From Flavobacterium sp. (GTDB lineage Bacteria > Bacteroidota > Bacteroidia > Flavobacteriales > Flavobacteriaceae): a stretch of DNA of 64,000 nucleotides. Positions 38,810-47,828 of the stretch are shown here, in pieces. The position numbers and the translations under genes were made by a program. The stretch's first letter is position 1, and each line of letters starts with the position of its first letter. The stretch is taken from NCBI GenBank assembly GCA_012837155.1, contig CP051546.1, forward strand, positions 529,474 through 593,473, read 5' to 3'. The notes below the pieces were generated by a model that was not told the DNA's origin, did not search any database, and saw only the letters and a list, made by a program, of their open reading frames with translations.

Positions 38810-39475
38810 ATGACAAAATCTTCCATGTTGAAGTCGTCAATAGCAAAAAAAGTAGCTATGGCGCTTTCAGGTCTTTTTCTGATTATGTTTCTCGCACTGC
38901 ATTTTTTTATTAATCTGACTTCGGTTTTTAGTGCCGATACTTTCAATGCGATGTCTCATTTTATGGGTTATAACCCAATAATTCAATTTGTTATGCAGCC
39001 TATTTTGGTTGCAGGTGTTGTTTTTCACTTTGTAATGGGAATTGTTTTGGAAAGAAAAAACCAAAAAGCGAGACCCATCGCTTATGCTAAATATGACGGA
39101 GCGGCAAATGCTTCTTGGGCTTCTAGAAACATGATTATTTCTGGTTTAGTAGTTTTAGCTTTCTTAGGATTGCACATGTACGATTTTTGGTGTCACGAAA
39201 TGGTGTATAAATATGTTGAAGGGAATGCAATAGATGAAACGCGTTATTTTCACGAGTTAGTGGCTAAATTTGAAAGTCCAATACGTACAGGATTATATAG
39301 TATTGCATTTTTGTTATTGTCATTACACCTTTGGCATGGATTCACTTCCTCATTACAATCCATAGGATTTGATAATAAAATTGGAAAATCATTGCATAAA
39401 ATAGGTTATGCTTTTGCAATTATAGTTCCTTTTGGATTTATTTTCATTGCATTATTTCACCATTTTAATCAATAA
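38810..39475 (+). CDS. sdhC: Succinate dehydrogenase cytochrome b subunit
   Basis: 221 residues with five membrane helices (for example [20 protein letters not shown] at about 13-32, [73 protein letters not shown]). Histidines in helices 1, 2, 3 and 4 suit two b-type haems, as in type B succinate:quinone oxidoreductases. It anchors SdhA/SdhB in the membrane and passes electrons to menaquinone. sdhA follows after 16 bp. Confidence 0.93.
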   Translation: MTKSSMLKSSIAKKVAMALSGLFLIMFLALHFFINLTSVFSADTFNAMSHFMGYNPIIQFVMQPILVAGVVFHFVMGIVLERKNQKARPIAYAKYDGAANASWASRNMIISGLVVLAFLGLHMYDFWCHEMVYKYVEGNAIDETRYFHELVAKFESPIRTGLYSIAFLLLSLHLWHGFTSSLQSIGFDNKIGKSLHKIGYAFAIIVPFGFIFIALFHHFNQ

Positions 39476-39491
39476 ACATCAATCTAATTAT

Positions 39492-41500
39492 ATGAAACTA
39501 GATTCTAAAATACCCGAAGGTCACATTTCGCAAAAATGGACTGATTATAAAGATCACTTAAAGTTAGTTGCTCCAAACAACCGACCAAAAATAGACATTA
39601 TCGTAGTAGGGACTGGATTAGCGGGAGCTTCGGCAGCGGCATCTTTTGCCGAAATGGGTTATAATGTAAAAGCATTTTGTTACCAAGATTCTCCACGTCG
39701 GGCGCACTCTATTGCAGCACAAGGAGGTATCAATGCTGCAAAAAATTATCAAAATGATGGAGATAGTACTTTTCGTTTGTTTTATGACACCATCAAAGGG
39801 GGCGATTACAGAGCACGCGAAGCCAATGTTCATCGTTTAGCGGAAGTTTCAGGAAATATCATCGACCAATGTGTGGCTCAAGGAGTTCCTTTTGCCCGTG
39901 ATTATGGCGGAATGTTAGACAACCGTTCTTTTGGTGGTACACAAGTACAACGTACTTTTTATGCCGCAGGACAAACAGGGCAGCAATTATTATTAGGAGC
40001 TTATTCTTCTTTATCAAGACAAATTGGTTTAGGTAAAGTAGACATGTACAACCGTCACGAAATGTTAGAATTAGTAAAAGTAGACGGGAAAGCGCGTGGC
40101 ATTATTGCTCGTAACTTGGTAACAGGAAAATTAGAAAGACATTCTGCTCATGCTGTAATTATTGCAACGGGCGGATACGGAAACGTTTATTTCCTTTCTA
40201 CCAATGCGATGGGGTCAAATGTAACTGCTGGTTGGAAGATTCACAAGCAAGGTGCTTTGTTCGCAAATCCTTGTTACGTACAAATTCACCCAACGTGTAT
40301 TCCAGTTCACGGAACCAATCAATCTAAATTGACTTTGATGTCAGAGTCTCTTAGAAACTCTGGACGTATTTGGGTGCCAAAGAAAAAAGAAGATTCAGAA
40401 GCAATTCGTGCAGGTAAATTAAAACCAACACAAATTGCCGAAGAAGATAGAGATTACTATTTAGAAAGAAAATATCCGGCATTTGGAAATTTAGTTCCTC
40501 GTGATGTGGCTTCAAGAGCAGGAAAAGAAGTTTGTGACGAAGGCCGCGGAATTGAAGCTAATGACACCAATGAAGGAGTTTACCTTGATTTTTCGACTGA
40601 GATTCAATCTAAAGGAAAACAAACGGCTTACGCCAAAGGAAATCACAATCCAACTCAGGAAGAAATCCTTACTTTAGGAAAAAAATGGTTAGAAGAAAAA
40701 TATGGTAACTTGTTTACTATGTACCAAAAAATCACGGATGAAAATCCTTATGAAACGCCAATGAAAATCTACCCTGCGGTTCATTATACTATGGGCGGCG
40801 TTTGGGTTGATTATAACTTACAGTCTACTATTCCAGGTTGTTTCGTAGCAGGAGAAGCCAATTTCTCTGACCACGGAGCGAATCGTTTGGGAGCATCGGC
40901 TTTGATGCAAGGTTTGGCTGATGGTTATTTTGTATTGCCTTATACCGTTTCTAATTATTTAGCTGATGATATTCGTACTGGAAAAATCTCAACCGATTTG
41001 CCAGAATTCGTAGCTGCTGAAAATAGCGTAAAAGATTCAATAGATAAATTCTTGTCTAATAATGGATCTAAAACTGTGGATCATTTCCACAAACGTTTAG
41101 GTCATATTATGTGGAATAAGGTAGGAATGGGTCGTAATGAAAAAGGATTAACTGAAGCCATTGCCGAAATTGCTGCTTTAAAGAAGAATTTTTCAAAGAA
41201 GTTTACGTTCCTGGCAGTTCAGACGAATTGAATCCTGAATTAGAAAAAGCGCTTCGTGTTGCCGATTTTATCGAATTAGGACAATTGATGGCTATGGATG
41301 CTTTGCAACGCAAAGAATCTTGTGGCGGTCACTTCCGTGAAGAGTATCAGGATTCTGAAGGGGAAACGCTTCGTGATGATGAAAACTTCTCATTTGTTGG
41401 AGCTTGGGAAAACAAAGGATACGATGTTACAAAATCCGAACTTCACAAAGAGGAATTGAAATACGAATTTATCAAAATAGCAGCTAGAAATTATAAGTAA
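39492..41500 (+). CDS. sdhA: Succinate dehydrogenase flavoprotein subunit (one frameshift near the end)
   Basis: The FAD-bearing catalytic subunit. FAD motif [19 protein letters not shown] (about 37-55); the flavin-linking His is in [13 protein letters not shown] (about 75). Active-site segments are [13 protein letters not shown] (about 263) and [12 protein letters not shown] missing A at 41184-41185 causes a false stop at 41231; corrected, the C-terminus reads [20 protein letters not shown] and ends IKIAARNYK at 41500, 669 residues. The frame downstream of the false stop is well conserved, so the shift is probably a read error. Confidence 0.95.
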
Positions 41501-41502
41501 TA

Positions 41503-41571
41503 AGGCAACAGGCAACAGCCAAAAGGCAATAGTAAAGAACTAGTGGCTAATGGCTTTTGCCTAATAACTAA
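41503..41571. repeat. Short-word repeats before the inserted four-helix gene
   Basis: GGCAACAGGCAACAGCC and then GTGGCTAATGGCTTTTGCC. The second word recurs after the four-helix gene (41957-41988), just before sdhB (42043-42073), after sdhB in inverse orientation (42850-42870) and at 2091-2115. Confidence 0.85.
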
Positions 41572-41579
41572 AATAAAAA

Positions 41580-41953
41580 ATGAGTGAGATAAAATCGTAT
41601 AAAGATTTATTGATTTGGCAGAAAGGAATAGATATTGTCTGTATGACTTATAAATTAGTTTCTAGTTTTCCAAAAGATGAATTATACGCTTTGTCAAGTC
41701 AAATTAAAAGAAGTTCCGTATCAATTCCTTCAAATATTGCAGAAGGATATGGAAGGCAATCAACTCAAAGTTATATTCAATTTATCAAAATAGCTCGAGG
41801 CTCTTTGTGTGAATTAGAAACACAATTAGTAGTAGCAAGTAAATTGGATTTATTAATGATGAAAAATTGTTTTTAGAGTTGTCAAATCAGATTATCGAAG
41901 AAAGCAAAATGATTAATTCCTTTATAAATAAATTAGAATCAAGTAAAAAATAG
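41580..41953 (+). CDS. Four-helix bundle protein (S23/IVS family) inside the sdh operon (one frameshift)
   Basis: MSEIKSYKDLLIWQKGIDIV, then LSSQIKRSSVSIPSNIAEGY and YIQFIKIARGSLCELETQLV are textbook segments of the four-helix bundle family (TIGR02436/PF05635). A base missing at about 41851-41852 gives an early stop at 41876; corrected, it continues DLINDEKLFLELSNQIIEES to KLESSKK, 124 residues. Function unknown. It splits the normally compact sdhA-sdhB pair and is bracketed by the dispersed repeats, which suggests acquisition as a unit. Confidence 0.87.
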
Positions 41954-41956
41954 TTG

Positions 41957-42073
41957 CTAATGCCTTTTGCCTAATGGCTTTTGGCTAAAAATAAAAAAGA
42001 AATAAATTATTAACGTCTAACGGTATAATGGCAGAATTACAAACTAATGCCTTTTGCCTATTGGCTAATGCCT
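41957..42073. repeat. Short-word repeats between the four-helix gene and sdhB
   Basis: GCTAATGCCTTTTGCCTAAT with GGCTTTTGGCT at 41957-41988, and CTAATGCCTTTTGCCTATT with GGCTAATGCC at 42043-42073. The second copy ends seven bases before the sdhB start, so it occupies the sdhB translation-initiation region. Confidence 0.8.
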
Positions 42074-42079
42074 AAACAA

Positions 42080-42841
42080 ATGAGTGCAGCAAAAAATATC
42101 AACATCAACCTTCAAATTTGGCGTCAGAAAAACGCTAAATCAAAAGGAAAAATGGAAACATACAAATTGAATGATGTCTCTACGGCAAGTTCATTTTTGG
42201 AAATGTTAGACCAATTGAACGAACAATTAGTAAACGAAAGAAAAGAACCAATCGCATTTGACCACGACTGTCGTGAAGGAATTTGCGGTATGTGTTCTTT
42301 GTATATCAACGGACGTGCACATGGACCAGATACTGGGATTACCACTTGTCAATTACACATGCGAATGTTTAATGACGGAGATACTATTGTGGTAGAACCA
42401 TGGCGAAGTGTCGCTTTCCCTGTGATTAAAGATTTAGTGGTTGATAGAACCGCTTTTGATAGAATTCAACAAGCGGGAGGATTCGTTTCGGTAAATACTT
42501 CTGGAAATACCATCGATGCCAACACCATTCCTATTCCAAAAAACGATGCAGACAAGGCGTTTGAAGCTGCGGCCTGTATTGGTTGCGGAGCTTGTGTGGC
42601 GACTTGTAAAAACGGTTCGGCAATGTTATTTGTTGGAGCAAAAGTATCGCAATATGCTTTGTTACCACAAGGAAAAGTCGAAGCAACAAACCGTGTGCTA
42701 AATATGGTGCGTCAAATGGACGAAGAAGGTTTTGGTAATTGTACCAATACGGGAGCTTGCGAAATCGAATGCCCGAAAGGAATTTCTTTGGAGAATATTG
42801 CTCGAATGAATAGAGAATATTTGTCGGCAAGTTTGAAATAA
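42080..42841 (+). CDS. sdhB: Succinate dehydrogenase iron-sulfur subunit
   Basis: 253 residues carrying the three cluster sites: [2Fe-2S] [16 protein letters not shown] with downstream CQLHMR (about 65-95), [4Fe-4S] [11 protein letters not shown] (about 170) and a 3Fe-type [14 protein letters not shown] (about 220). It relays electrons from FAD in SdhA to the haems of SdhC. The start is ATG 42080 ([16 protein letters not shown]). The open frame reaches 42047 only through repeat DNA. A hairpin terminator follows. Confidence 0.95.
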   Translation: MSAAKNININLQIWRQKNAKSKGKMETYKLNDVSTASSFLEMLDQLNEQLVNERKEPIAFDHDCREGICGMCSLYINGRAHGPDTGITTCQLHMRMFNDGDTIVVEPWRSVAFPVIKDLVVDRTAFDRIQQAGGFVSVNTSGNTIDANTIPIPKNDADKAFEAAACIGCGACVATCKNGSAMLFVGAKVSQYALLPQGKVEATNRVLNMVRQMDEEGFGNCTNTGACEIECPKGISLENIARMNREYLSASLK

Positions 42842-42849
42842 TAGTTTTT

Positions 42850-42903
42850 AGGCATTAGCCATAAGGCAAAAAAAAAACGCATTCATCAATTTGGATGCGT
42901 TTT
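42850..42903 (+). terminator. Terminator of the sdh operon, next to an inverse repeat word
   Basis: AAAACGCAT (42874-42882) pairs with ATGCGTTTT (42895-42903) followed by TT. Just before it GGCATTAGCCATAAGGCAAA is the dispersed repeat word in opposite orientation. Confidence 0.85.
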
Positions 42904-42971
42904 TTGTATTTTAAAATCATATAAAAAAGTGTACTTTAGTACGCAAATATTTAAAAAAATAAAGATTTTCA

Positions 42972-43632
42972 ATGACTGCAGATTGTAACCAAAATCCAGA
43001 ACAAATTGCTCGTGACAAAATTGATGCGATGCTACTTAATTCAGGATGGTTGATTCAGTCAAAAGACAAAGTGGATTTATCTGCGAACTTGGGTGTTGCG
43101 GGGCGAGAATATCAAACAAACGTGGGCCCTGCTGACTATATTCTTTTTGTAAATAGAAAGCCCATCGGGATTATTGAAGCAAAAAGAGAAGAAGAAGGGC
43201 GATTCAGGAGGTAATGGAAAAACTACAGATGGAAAAACCTTTGCTGACTCCGAATTATGTCTGGAATGCTTATGCTACATTGGAAAAGACAAAAAGCGAA
43301 CGTCCCAAAGAGGAATTAACCGCTTTGATTTCTTTAATTCGTAGAGTTTGCGGAATTGATGCTGAACTCAAAGCCTATGACAGTACCATTGAAGCCAATT
43401 TTAACAAATGGATTTTCAAACAGCATACAGGACAACACAATCGTTTTACAGCCGAACAATTAGATTGGCTGCGAATGATAAAAGACCACTTAGTAAGCAG
43501 TTATCATATAGAAATAGACGATTTGGATTATACTCCATTGATGCTAAAGGCGGAAAAGGAAAAATGCACCAATTATTCGGCAATCAAATGAATGATATTA
43601 TTAATGAACTCAACGAAGTATTAGCTGCATAA
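42972..43632 (+). pseudogene. Type I restriction HsdR with the central part deleted
   Basis: The N-terminus has the PD-ExK nuclease start: NQNPEQIARDKIDAMLLNSG, GPADYILFVNRKPIGIIEAK with E and K in place. It then jumps from KREEEG straight to RF-x-EVMEKLQMEKPLLTP, the C-terminal helical region of HsdR. The roughly 600-residue motor domain (all helicase motifs) is gone. Two single-base gaps also occur (about 43205-43207 and 43538-43539). About 220 codons remain of a normal 750-1,000. No restriction activity is expected. The deletion may be real or an assembly collapse. Confidence 0.85.
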
Positions 43633-43733
43633 AAGTGTATTTTTGCGTGTTCAGGAAAAAGAAAAAACAGCAATTGTCTTGAATTTAAAGGGATCGCTGC
43701 GTGTTTAGAAAAGAGAAAATATAAATTTTTAAA
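43633..43733. repeat. Intergenic repeat of the type I RM locus, copy 1
   Basis: It contains TTTTTGCGTGTTCAGGAAAA and GCTGCGTGTTTAGAAAAGAG. Related copies follow the next gene at 45195-45305 and 45308-45390. Confidence 0.65.
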
Positions 43734-45194
43734 ATGAAAAGCTGGATTAACAGAGCCATTGCACTATTAGATAAAAGTCTAAATCCTATTCCGCAAGAGC
43801 TGAATGAATTGGATTGGAAAGAAGATTTATCTCCCAATAATCAAAAATTGAGTAAACATTTAAGTGCTTTTTCAAATCTTCCCGGCGGTGGTTTTTTAGT
43901 TTTCGGAATAGAAAATAAAACAGGGGCTATTCAGGGAATTGATATGGCCAAAGCCGAACTCATTGTTCAAAAATTAGCCAGTTTAGCTCGTGATACTGTT
44001 GATCCTGAAGTTGCTTTGGATCATAAAATCGAAATGTATATCGATAAACCCATACTTTTTATACATATTAAAGAATCAGCAACAAAGCCTGTTCATTTAA
44101 GATCCGGTACTATCGAAGATTCTTTTATAAGAAGTGGCGGAACAACCCAAAAAGCATCAAGACAGGAAATAGGTGGATTAATGCTCAATAGTAAAAATCC
44201 CGTTTTTGAGGATTTACACGTTTCGAAGCTTTTGCCTGCAGATGATGTGCTGACCCTTTTGGATTACAACAAAGTTTTAGAATTGCTCGGTAAACCTGTT
44301 GTCCATCAAAGCGATGCAATATTGCATTGGCTGGAACAGGAAAATATGGTTAAAGCTGTGGATGATGCAGGTTATTACATCACCAATTTAGGCGCTTTGA
44401 CTGCTGCCAATTCCTTGAAAGATTTTGATTCCCTTGCCCGAAAAGCAGTAAGAGTCATTAAATATAAAGGCAACAATAAAATAATTACTGAGAAAGAATA
44501 TCCCGGAAATAAAGGTTACGCCATCAGTTTTGAAGCACTTTTGCTTTTTGTAAAAGCACTTTTGCCCAGCAGCGAAATCATAAAAACAGCTTTACGAACC
44601 GAAACGGCAATCTATCCAGATATTGCTTTACGTGAGCTTATTGCCAATTCGTTGATACATCAGGATTTTTCGGTAAAAGGAGCAGGGCCTATGATCGAAA
44701 TATTCGACAACCGAATAGAAATATCAAACCCTGGAAAACTACTGCCGTCTAAAACCTTAGATCGGTTAATAGGAACTACGCCTCAATCCCGAAACGATGC
44801 TTTGGCCTCGGCATTCCGAAGATATAATATTTGCGAAGAGCGGGGTTCTGGTTTTCAAAAATCGGTGGCAGCGATTGAATTGTATGGATTGCCACCACTT
44901 CGCTTTGAAGAATTGGCCAACTCGTTTAGAGTAACCATTTATGCGCCCAGAAATTTTGCAGAACTTTCACCGTCAGAACGTATTGAGGCTGCTTACCAGC
45001 ATTGTGTTTTGCAGTATTTCAGTTCCAGTGCAATGACCAATACTTCCTTGAGAGAACGTTTCAAGATGCACGACAAACAGCGCTCCCAAGTTTCACTGGT
45101 TATCAAGGAAGCCCTAAACCAAAACATCATTAAAGCCAAAGATCCCAACAATCTTTCGACCAAATTTGTAGAATATATTCCGTCCTGGGTATAG
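43734..45194 (+). CDS. AlbA_2 (Schlafen-like) domain and HATPase-fold protein of the RM locus
   Basis: 486 residues, intact. N-terminal AlbA_2 domain (about 25-150: LSKHLSAFSNLPGGGFLVFG, then SFIRSGGTTQKASRQE). The middle is helical. A HATPase_c_4 region follows at about 295-390 with ALRELIANSLIHQDFS, IEIFDNRIEISNPG and RRYNICEERGSGF. The C-terminus is winged-helix-like. Such RecG-C/AlbA_2 proteins are common companions of type I RM genes, where a regulatory or DNA-binding role is suspected. It is the only whole gene left in this locus, so it may have an independent function. Confidence 0.83.
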   Translation: MKSWINRAIALLDKSLNPIPQELNELDWKEDLSPNNQKLSKHLSAFSNLPGGGFLVFGIENKTGAIQGIDMAKAELIVQKLASLARDTVDPEVALDHKIEMYIDKPILFIHIKESATKPVHLRSGTIEDSFIRSGGTTQKASRQEIGGLMLNSKNPVFEDLHVSKLLPADDVLTLLDYNKVLELLGKPVVHQSDAILHWLEQENMVKAVDDAGYYITNLGALTAANSLKDFDSLARKAVRVIKYKGNNKIITEKEYPGNKGYAISFEALLLFVKALLPSSEIIKTALRTETAIYPDIALRELIANSLIHQDFSVKGAGPMIEIFDNRIEISNPGKLLPSKTLDRLIGTTPQSRNDALASAFRRYNICEERGSGFQKSVAAIELYGLPPLRFEELANSFRVTIYAPRNFAELSPSERIEAAYQHCVLQYFSSSAMTNTSLRERFKMHDKQRSQVSLVIKEALNQNIIKAKDPNNLSTKFVEYIPSWV

Positions 45195-45390
45195 ATTTTT
45201 GCTTGTCTGGGAAAAAGAAAACAATCAAAAACCCAGTAAATACAAGGCTTCCCTGCGTGTTTAGAAAAAAGAAAAAGTATAAAAACACGGTAAAACACTA
45301 ACGCAATGAACAAAAATTTTGCTTGTTTAGAAAAAAGAAAATAACCAAAAACCCAGTAAATACAAGGAATCCCTGCGTGTTTTTAAAAAA
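45195..45390. repeat. Intergenic repeats of the type I RM locus, copies 2 and 3
   Basis: Two tandem related units. Both contain AACCCAGTAAATACAAGG and CCCTGCGTGTTT, and start with TTTTGCTTGT. The second ends directly at the start of the HsdS fragment. Confidence 0.75.
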
Positions 45391-45900
45391 TGAAAATGAA
45401 AAATAATAAAGTGAAGGAAGATTGGGCGGAATGTACGTTGGGGGAAGTTTGTTTTACTACATCAGGAGGAACACCAAGCAGACAAAATAAGGGTTTTTAC
45501 AATGGTACAATTCCTTGGATAAAATCAGGGGAATTGGACAAAGGAAATTTGGTTTTATGATTACAGAACCAATGTGCAACACACGCCCAAGAAAAACCCA
45601 ATGCGGGAAGCCGATTTGGATGAATTTAAGCAATTATATAATCCGGAAAATATCTACAAACGAAAAGAAACCTGGAGCGAAGCGAACGAAGAAGGACGAT
45701 GGAAAAAATACAGTTACGAGGAAATTATAACAAGAGACAAAACGAGTCTGGATATTTTTTGGCTGAAAGACAAAAGTTTAACCGACTTGGATAATCTCCC
45801 CGATCCGGACATTTTGGCAAACGAAATTATCGAGAACATAGAAGCAGGACTCAATAGTTTTAGAGAAATAATGGAAACCATAAATGGCGAAATGGATTAA
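45390..45900 (+). pseudogene. HsdS N-terminus joined to HsdM C-terminus (type I RM chimera)
   Basis: 45390-45560 encodes a specificity-subunit start: KEDWAECTLGEVCFTTSGGT, PSRQNKGFYNGTIPWIKSGE. Close to 45546 the sequence passes, in another frame, into the C-terminal part of the DNA adenine methylase HsdM: FYDYRTNVQHTPKKNPMREA, YNPENIYKRKETWSEANEEG and KDKSLTDLDNLPDPDILANE, ending at 45900. The rest of hsdS and nearly all of hsdM, including the catalytic NPPF region, are missing. Together with the deleted HsdR this marks repeated loss within the locus, or collapse during assembly. Confidence 0.83.
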
Positions 45901-45927
45901 ATTTCGAATTGTATTTAAAAAACTAAG

Positions 45928-45955
45928 AAACGCATCCTTTAATTTGGATGCGTTT
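45928..45955 (+). terminator. Terminator after the RM locus
   Basis: AAACGCATCC and GGATGCGTTT form a 10-bp stem with an 8-base loop followed by a run of T. The stem core is the same ACGCAT/ATGCGT as in the sdhB terminator. Confidence 0.9.
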
Positions 45956-46052
45956 TTTTTGGTTTTAATAGAAATGGCGTAAAGATGGCGTAGCTATTTT
46001 GGATGAACTTTAGCCGTTTTCAATTATTTTTGACCCAATTATTTATCGATTT

Positions 46053-46985
46053 ATGGAAAACCAAAATTTAGCAGAAAGAGTAAAAGAGTTACGAAAAAGA
46101 AAAGCCTTATCGCAAGACGATTTAGCTAAAAGTACAGGACTATCCTTGCGAACCGTTCAAAGAGTTGAAAACGGAGATACAATACCCACAGCCGAAACTT
46201 TAAAGCGTTTAGCCTTAGTTTTGGATGTGGCACCAAATGAATTGACGGATTTTATAATTGATGGCGAAACTGCAAAACAAAAGGTAAAAACCAAATATGA
46301 ATATTTACACATATTTGAAAGTAAACTCATTTTTAGCAAAACACCCGAAATTAATTTAGTAGAAGATTATGGAAAATCAGTAAGTTATGTTTTCAGAACT
46401 TTGATGGTATTTTTTGTTTTTATACCCATTTTTTCCATTATGGCTGTTGTTTTTTATAATCTGCAAAGGATGGATATGGTATTATATTCAGCTTCATGTT
46501 CTTTTCTCTTTTTGGCTATGGCTTTTAACATAATGTTATTTAGCTCGGGAACACCTGTAATTGATATTCAAACCATAAGAAGCATCAAAATCAAAAAAGT
46601 TTTATTGAAGTTTACAGCTGTTGAGATATTATTTATCGAATCAGGACGAATAAAAGGACGCGGATTAATTCTTGATAAAGACCAAGTAGATGAGATGATA
46701 GAAAGGATACTGGCTGAAAATCTTATAACTAAAGACGACATCAAAATCAATAAAAAAATAGATAAATATAAACTGCTATTCAGTGTTTTATTATATGGTG
46801 TTTTTTTCTTTTTATTAGGTTATATGGGAAGTATTGAACTGAAGCAGTATTTTAATGGCTTATACTTCTTTCTTTTAAGTTTGTATTTTATTGTAAAAAT
46901 GTTAAAAAATTCAGTTTTTCTAAGTTCCGAAACAAAAGCAAGAGGGTATAGGACTAAAGATACAATTGGGTTAGAAAAATTATAA
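46053..46985 (+). CDS. XRE-family regulator with membrane segments
   Basis: 310 residues. An N-terminal HTH_3 domain (about 6-64: LAERVKELRKRKALSQDDLA, GLSLRTVQRVENGDTIPTAE) is followed by four hydrophobic spans (about 110-133, 139-165, 248-268 and 273-290, for example LLFSVLLYGVFFFLLGYMG). This HTH plus membrane layout is known in Flavobacteriia; the tethered domain may respond to a membrane signal. Ligand and targets are not known. The start is the first ATG of a long frame. Confidence 0.82.
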   Translation: MENQNLAERVKELRKRKALSQDDLAKSTGLSLRTVQRVENGDTIPTAETLKRLALVLDVAPNELTDFIIDGETAKQKVKTKYEYLHIFESKLIFSKTPEINLVEDYGKSVSYVFRTLMVFFVFIPIFSIMAVVFYNLQRMDMVLYSASCSFLFLAMAFNIMLFSSGTPVIDIQTIRSIKIKKVLLKFTAVEILFIESGRIKGRGLILDKDQVDEMIERILAENLITKDDIKINKKIDKYKLLFSVLLYGVFFFLLGYMGSIELKQYFNGLYFFLLSLYFIVKMLKNSVFLSSETKARGYRTKDTIGLEKL

Positions 46986-47060
46986 AAGAATAAAGTATTA
47001 TCCCAAAGAAATAATTTCAGTTAGTATCATCTGTGTGTCAAATTTCAGTATTTTTATAAA

Positions 47061-47828
47061 ATGAAAATCGCACTCATCCAATCGCCATTATTCTGGGAAA
47101 AACCCATTGCCAATCGGAATCATTTCGAAGTAAAAATCAATGCCATTACTGAAAAAGTAGATTTGATTGTACTTCCCGAAATGTTCTCAACGGGTTTTAC
47201 CATGAATCCAAACGAGGTATCCGAAACCATGCAAGGAGAAACCATTTTGTGGCTGCAATCTTTGGCAAAAGCCAAAAAATGTGCGATTACAGGAAGTTTA
47301 ATCATTGCCGAAAATGATAATTTTTATAACAGATTGGTATTTGTATTTCCTTCAGGCGAAATACAGTTTTACGATAAACGACACTTGTTTTCCCTCGCAG
47401 GAGAAGATAAAGTATACACTTCTGGAAAAAAAAAATTGATTGTAGATTATTTAGGATTCAAAATTTGTCTGCTAATATGCTACGATTTGCGTTTTCCGGT
47501 TTTTGCCCGAAATGTCGAAAATTATGAGGTGCTGATTTATGTTGCCAATTGGCCAAAACCGCGCATTAATGCTTGGAATACCTTGCTCAAAGCGCGCTCA
47601 ATCGAAAATATGTGTTATACGGTTGGTGTAAACAGAATTGGTAAAGACCAAAATAATCTCGAATATATTGGACATTCACAAGCGATTGATTTTCTGGGGA
47701 ATGCCCTTTTTGAACCACAAGAAACAGAAGGCATTTTTATTGTCGAATTAAATAAAGAGAAACTGCTAGAAACCAGAAAAAAATTCGGTTTTCTTAACGA
47801 CAGAGATTCCTTTGAACTAAAATCCTGA
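47061..47828 (+). CDS. Omega-amidase of the nitrilase superfamily (YafV-like)
   Basis: 255 residues. The Glu-Lys-Cys triad is visible as VLPEMFSTGF (Glu about 41), FYDKRHLF (Lys about 110) and LLICYDLRFP (Cys about 143). The YafV/NIT2 type hydrolyses alpha-ketoglutaramate and similar amides, a repair or salvage function. Further conserved parts are LIYVANWPKPRINAWNTLLK and GHSQAIDFLGN. The 3' end overlaps the convergent lipoprotein gene by 12 bp. Confidence 0.9.
   Translation: MKIALIQSPLFWEKPIANRNHFEVKINAITEKVDLIVLPEMFSTGFTMNPNEVSETMQGETILWLQSLAKAKKCAITGSLIIAENDNFYNRLVFVFPSGEIQFYDKRHLFSLAGEDKVYTSGKKKLIVDYLGFKICLLICYDLRFPVFARNVENYEVLIYVANWPKPRINAWNTLLKARSIENMCYTVGVNRIGKDQNNLEYIGHSQAIDFLGNALFEPQETEGIFIVELNKEKLLETRKKFGFLNDRDSFELKS

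Noticed and set aside
41580-41953. Diversity-generating retroelement (Avd-like gene)
   Set aside because: No reverse transcriptase, template repeat or variable repeat is found near either four-helix gene.
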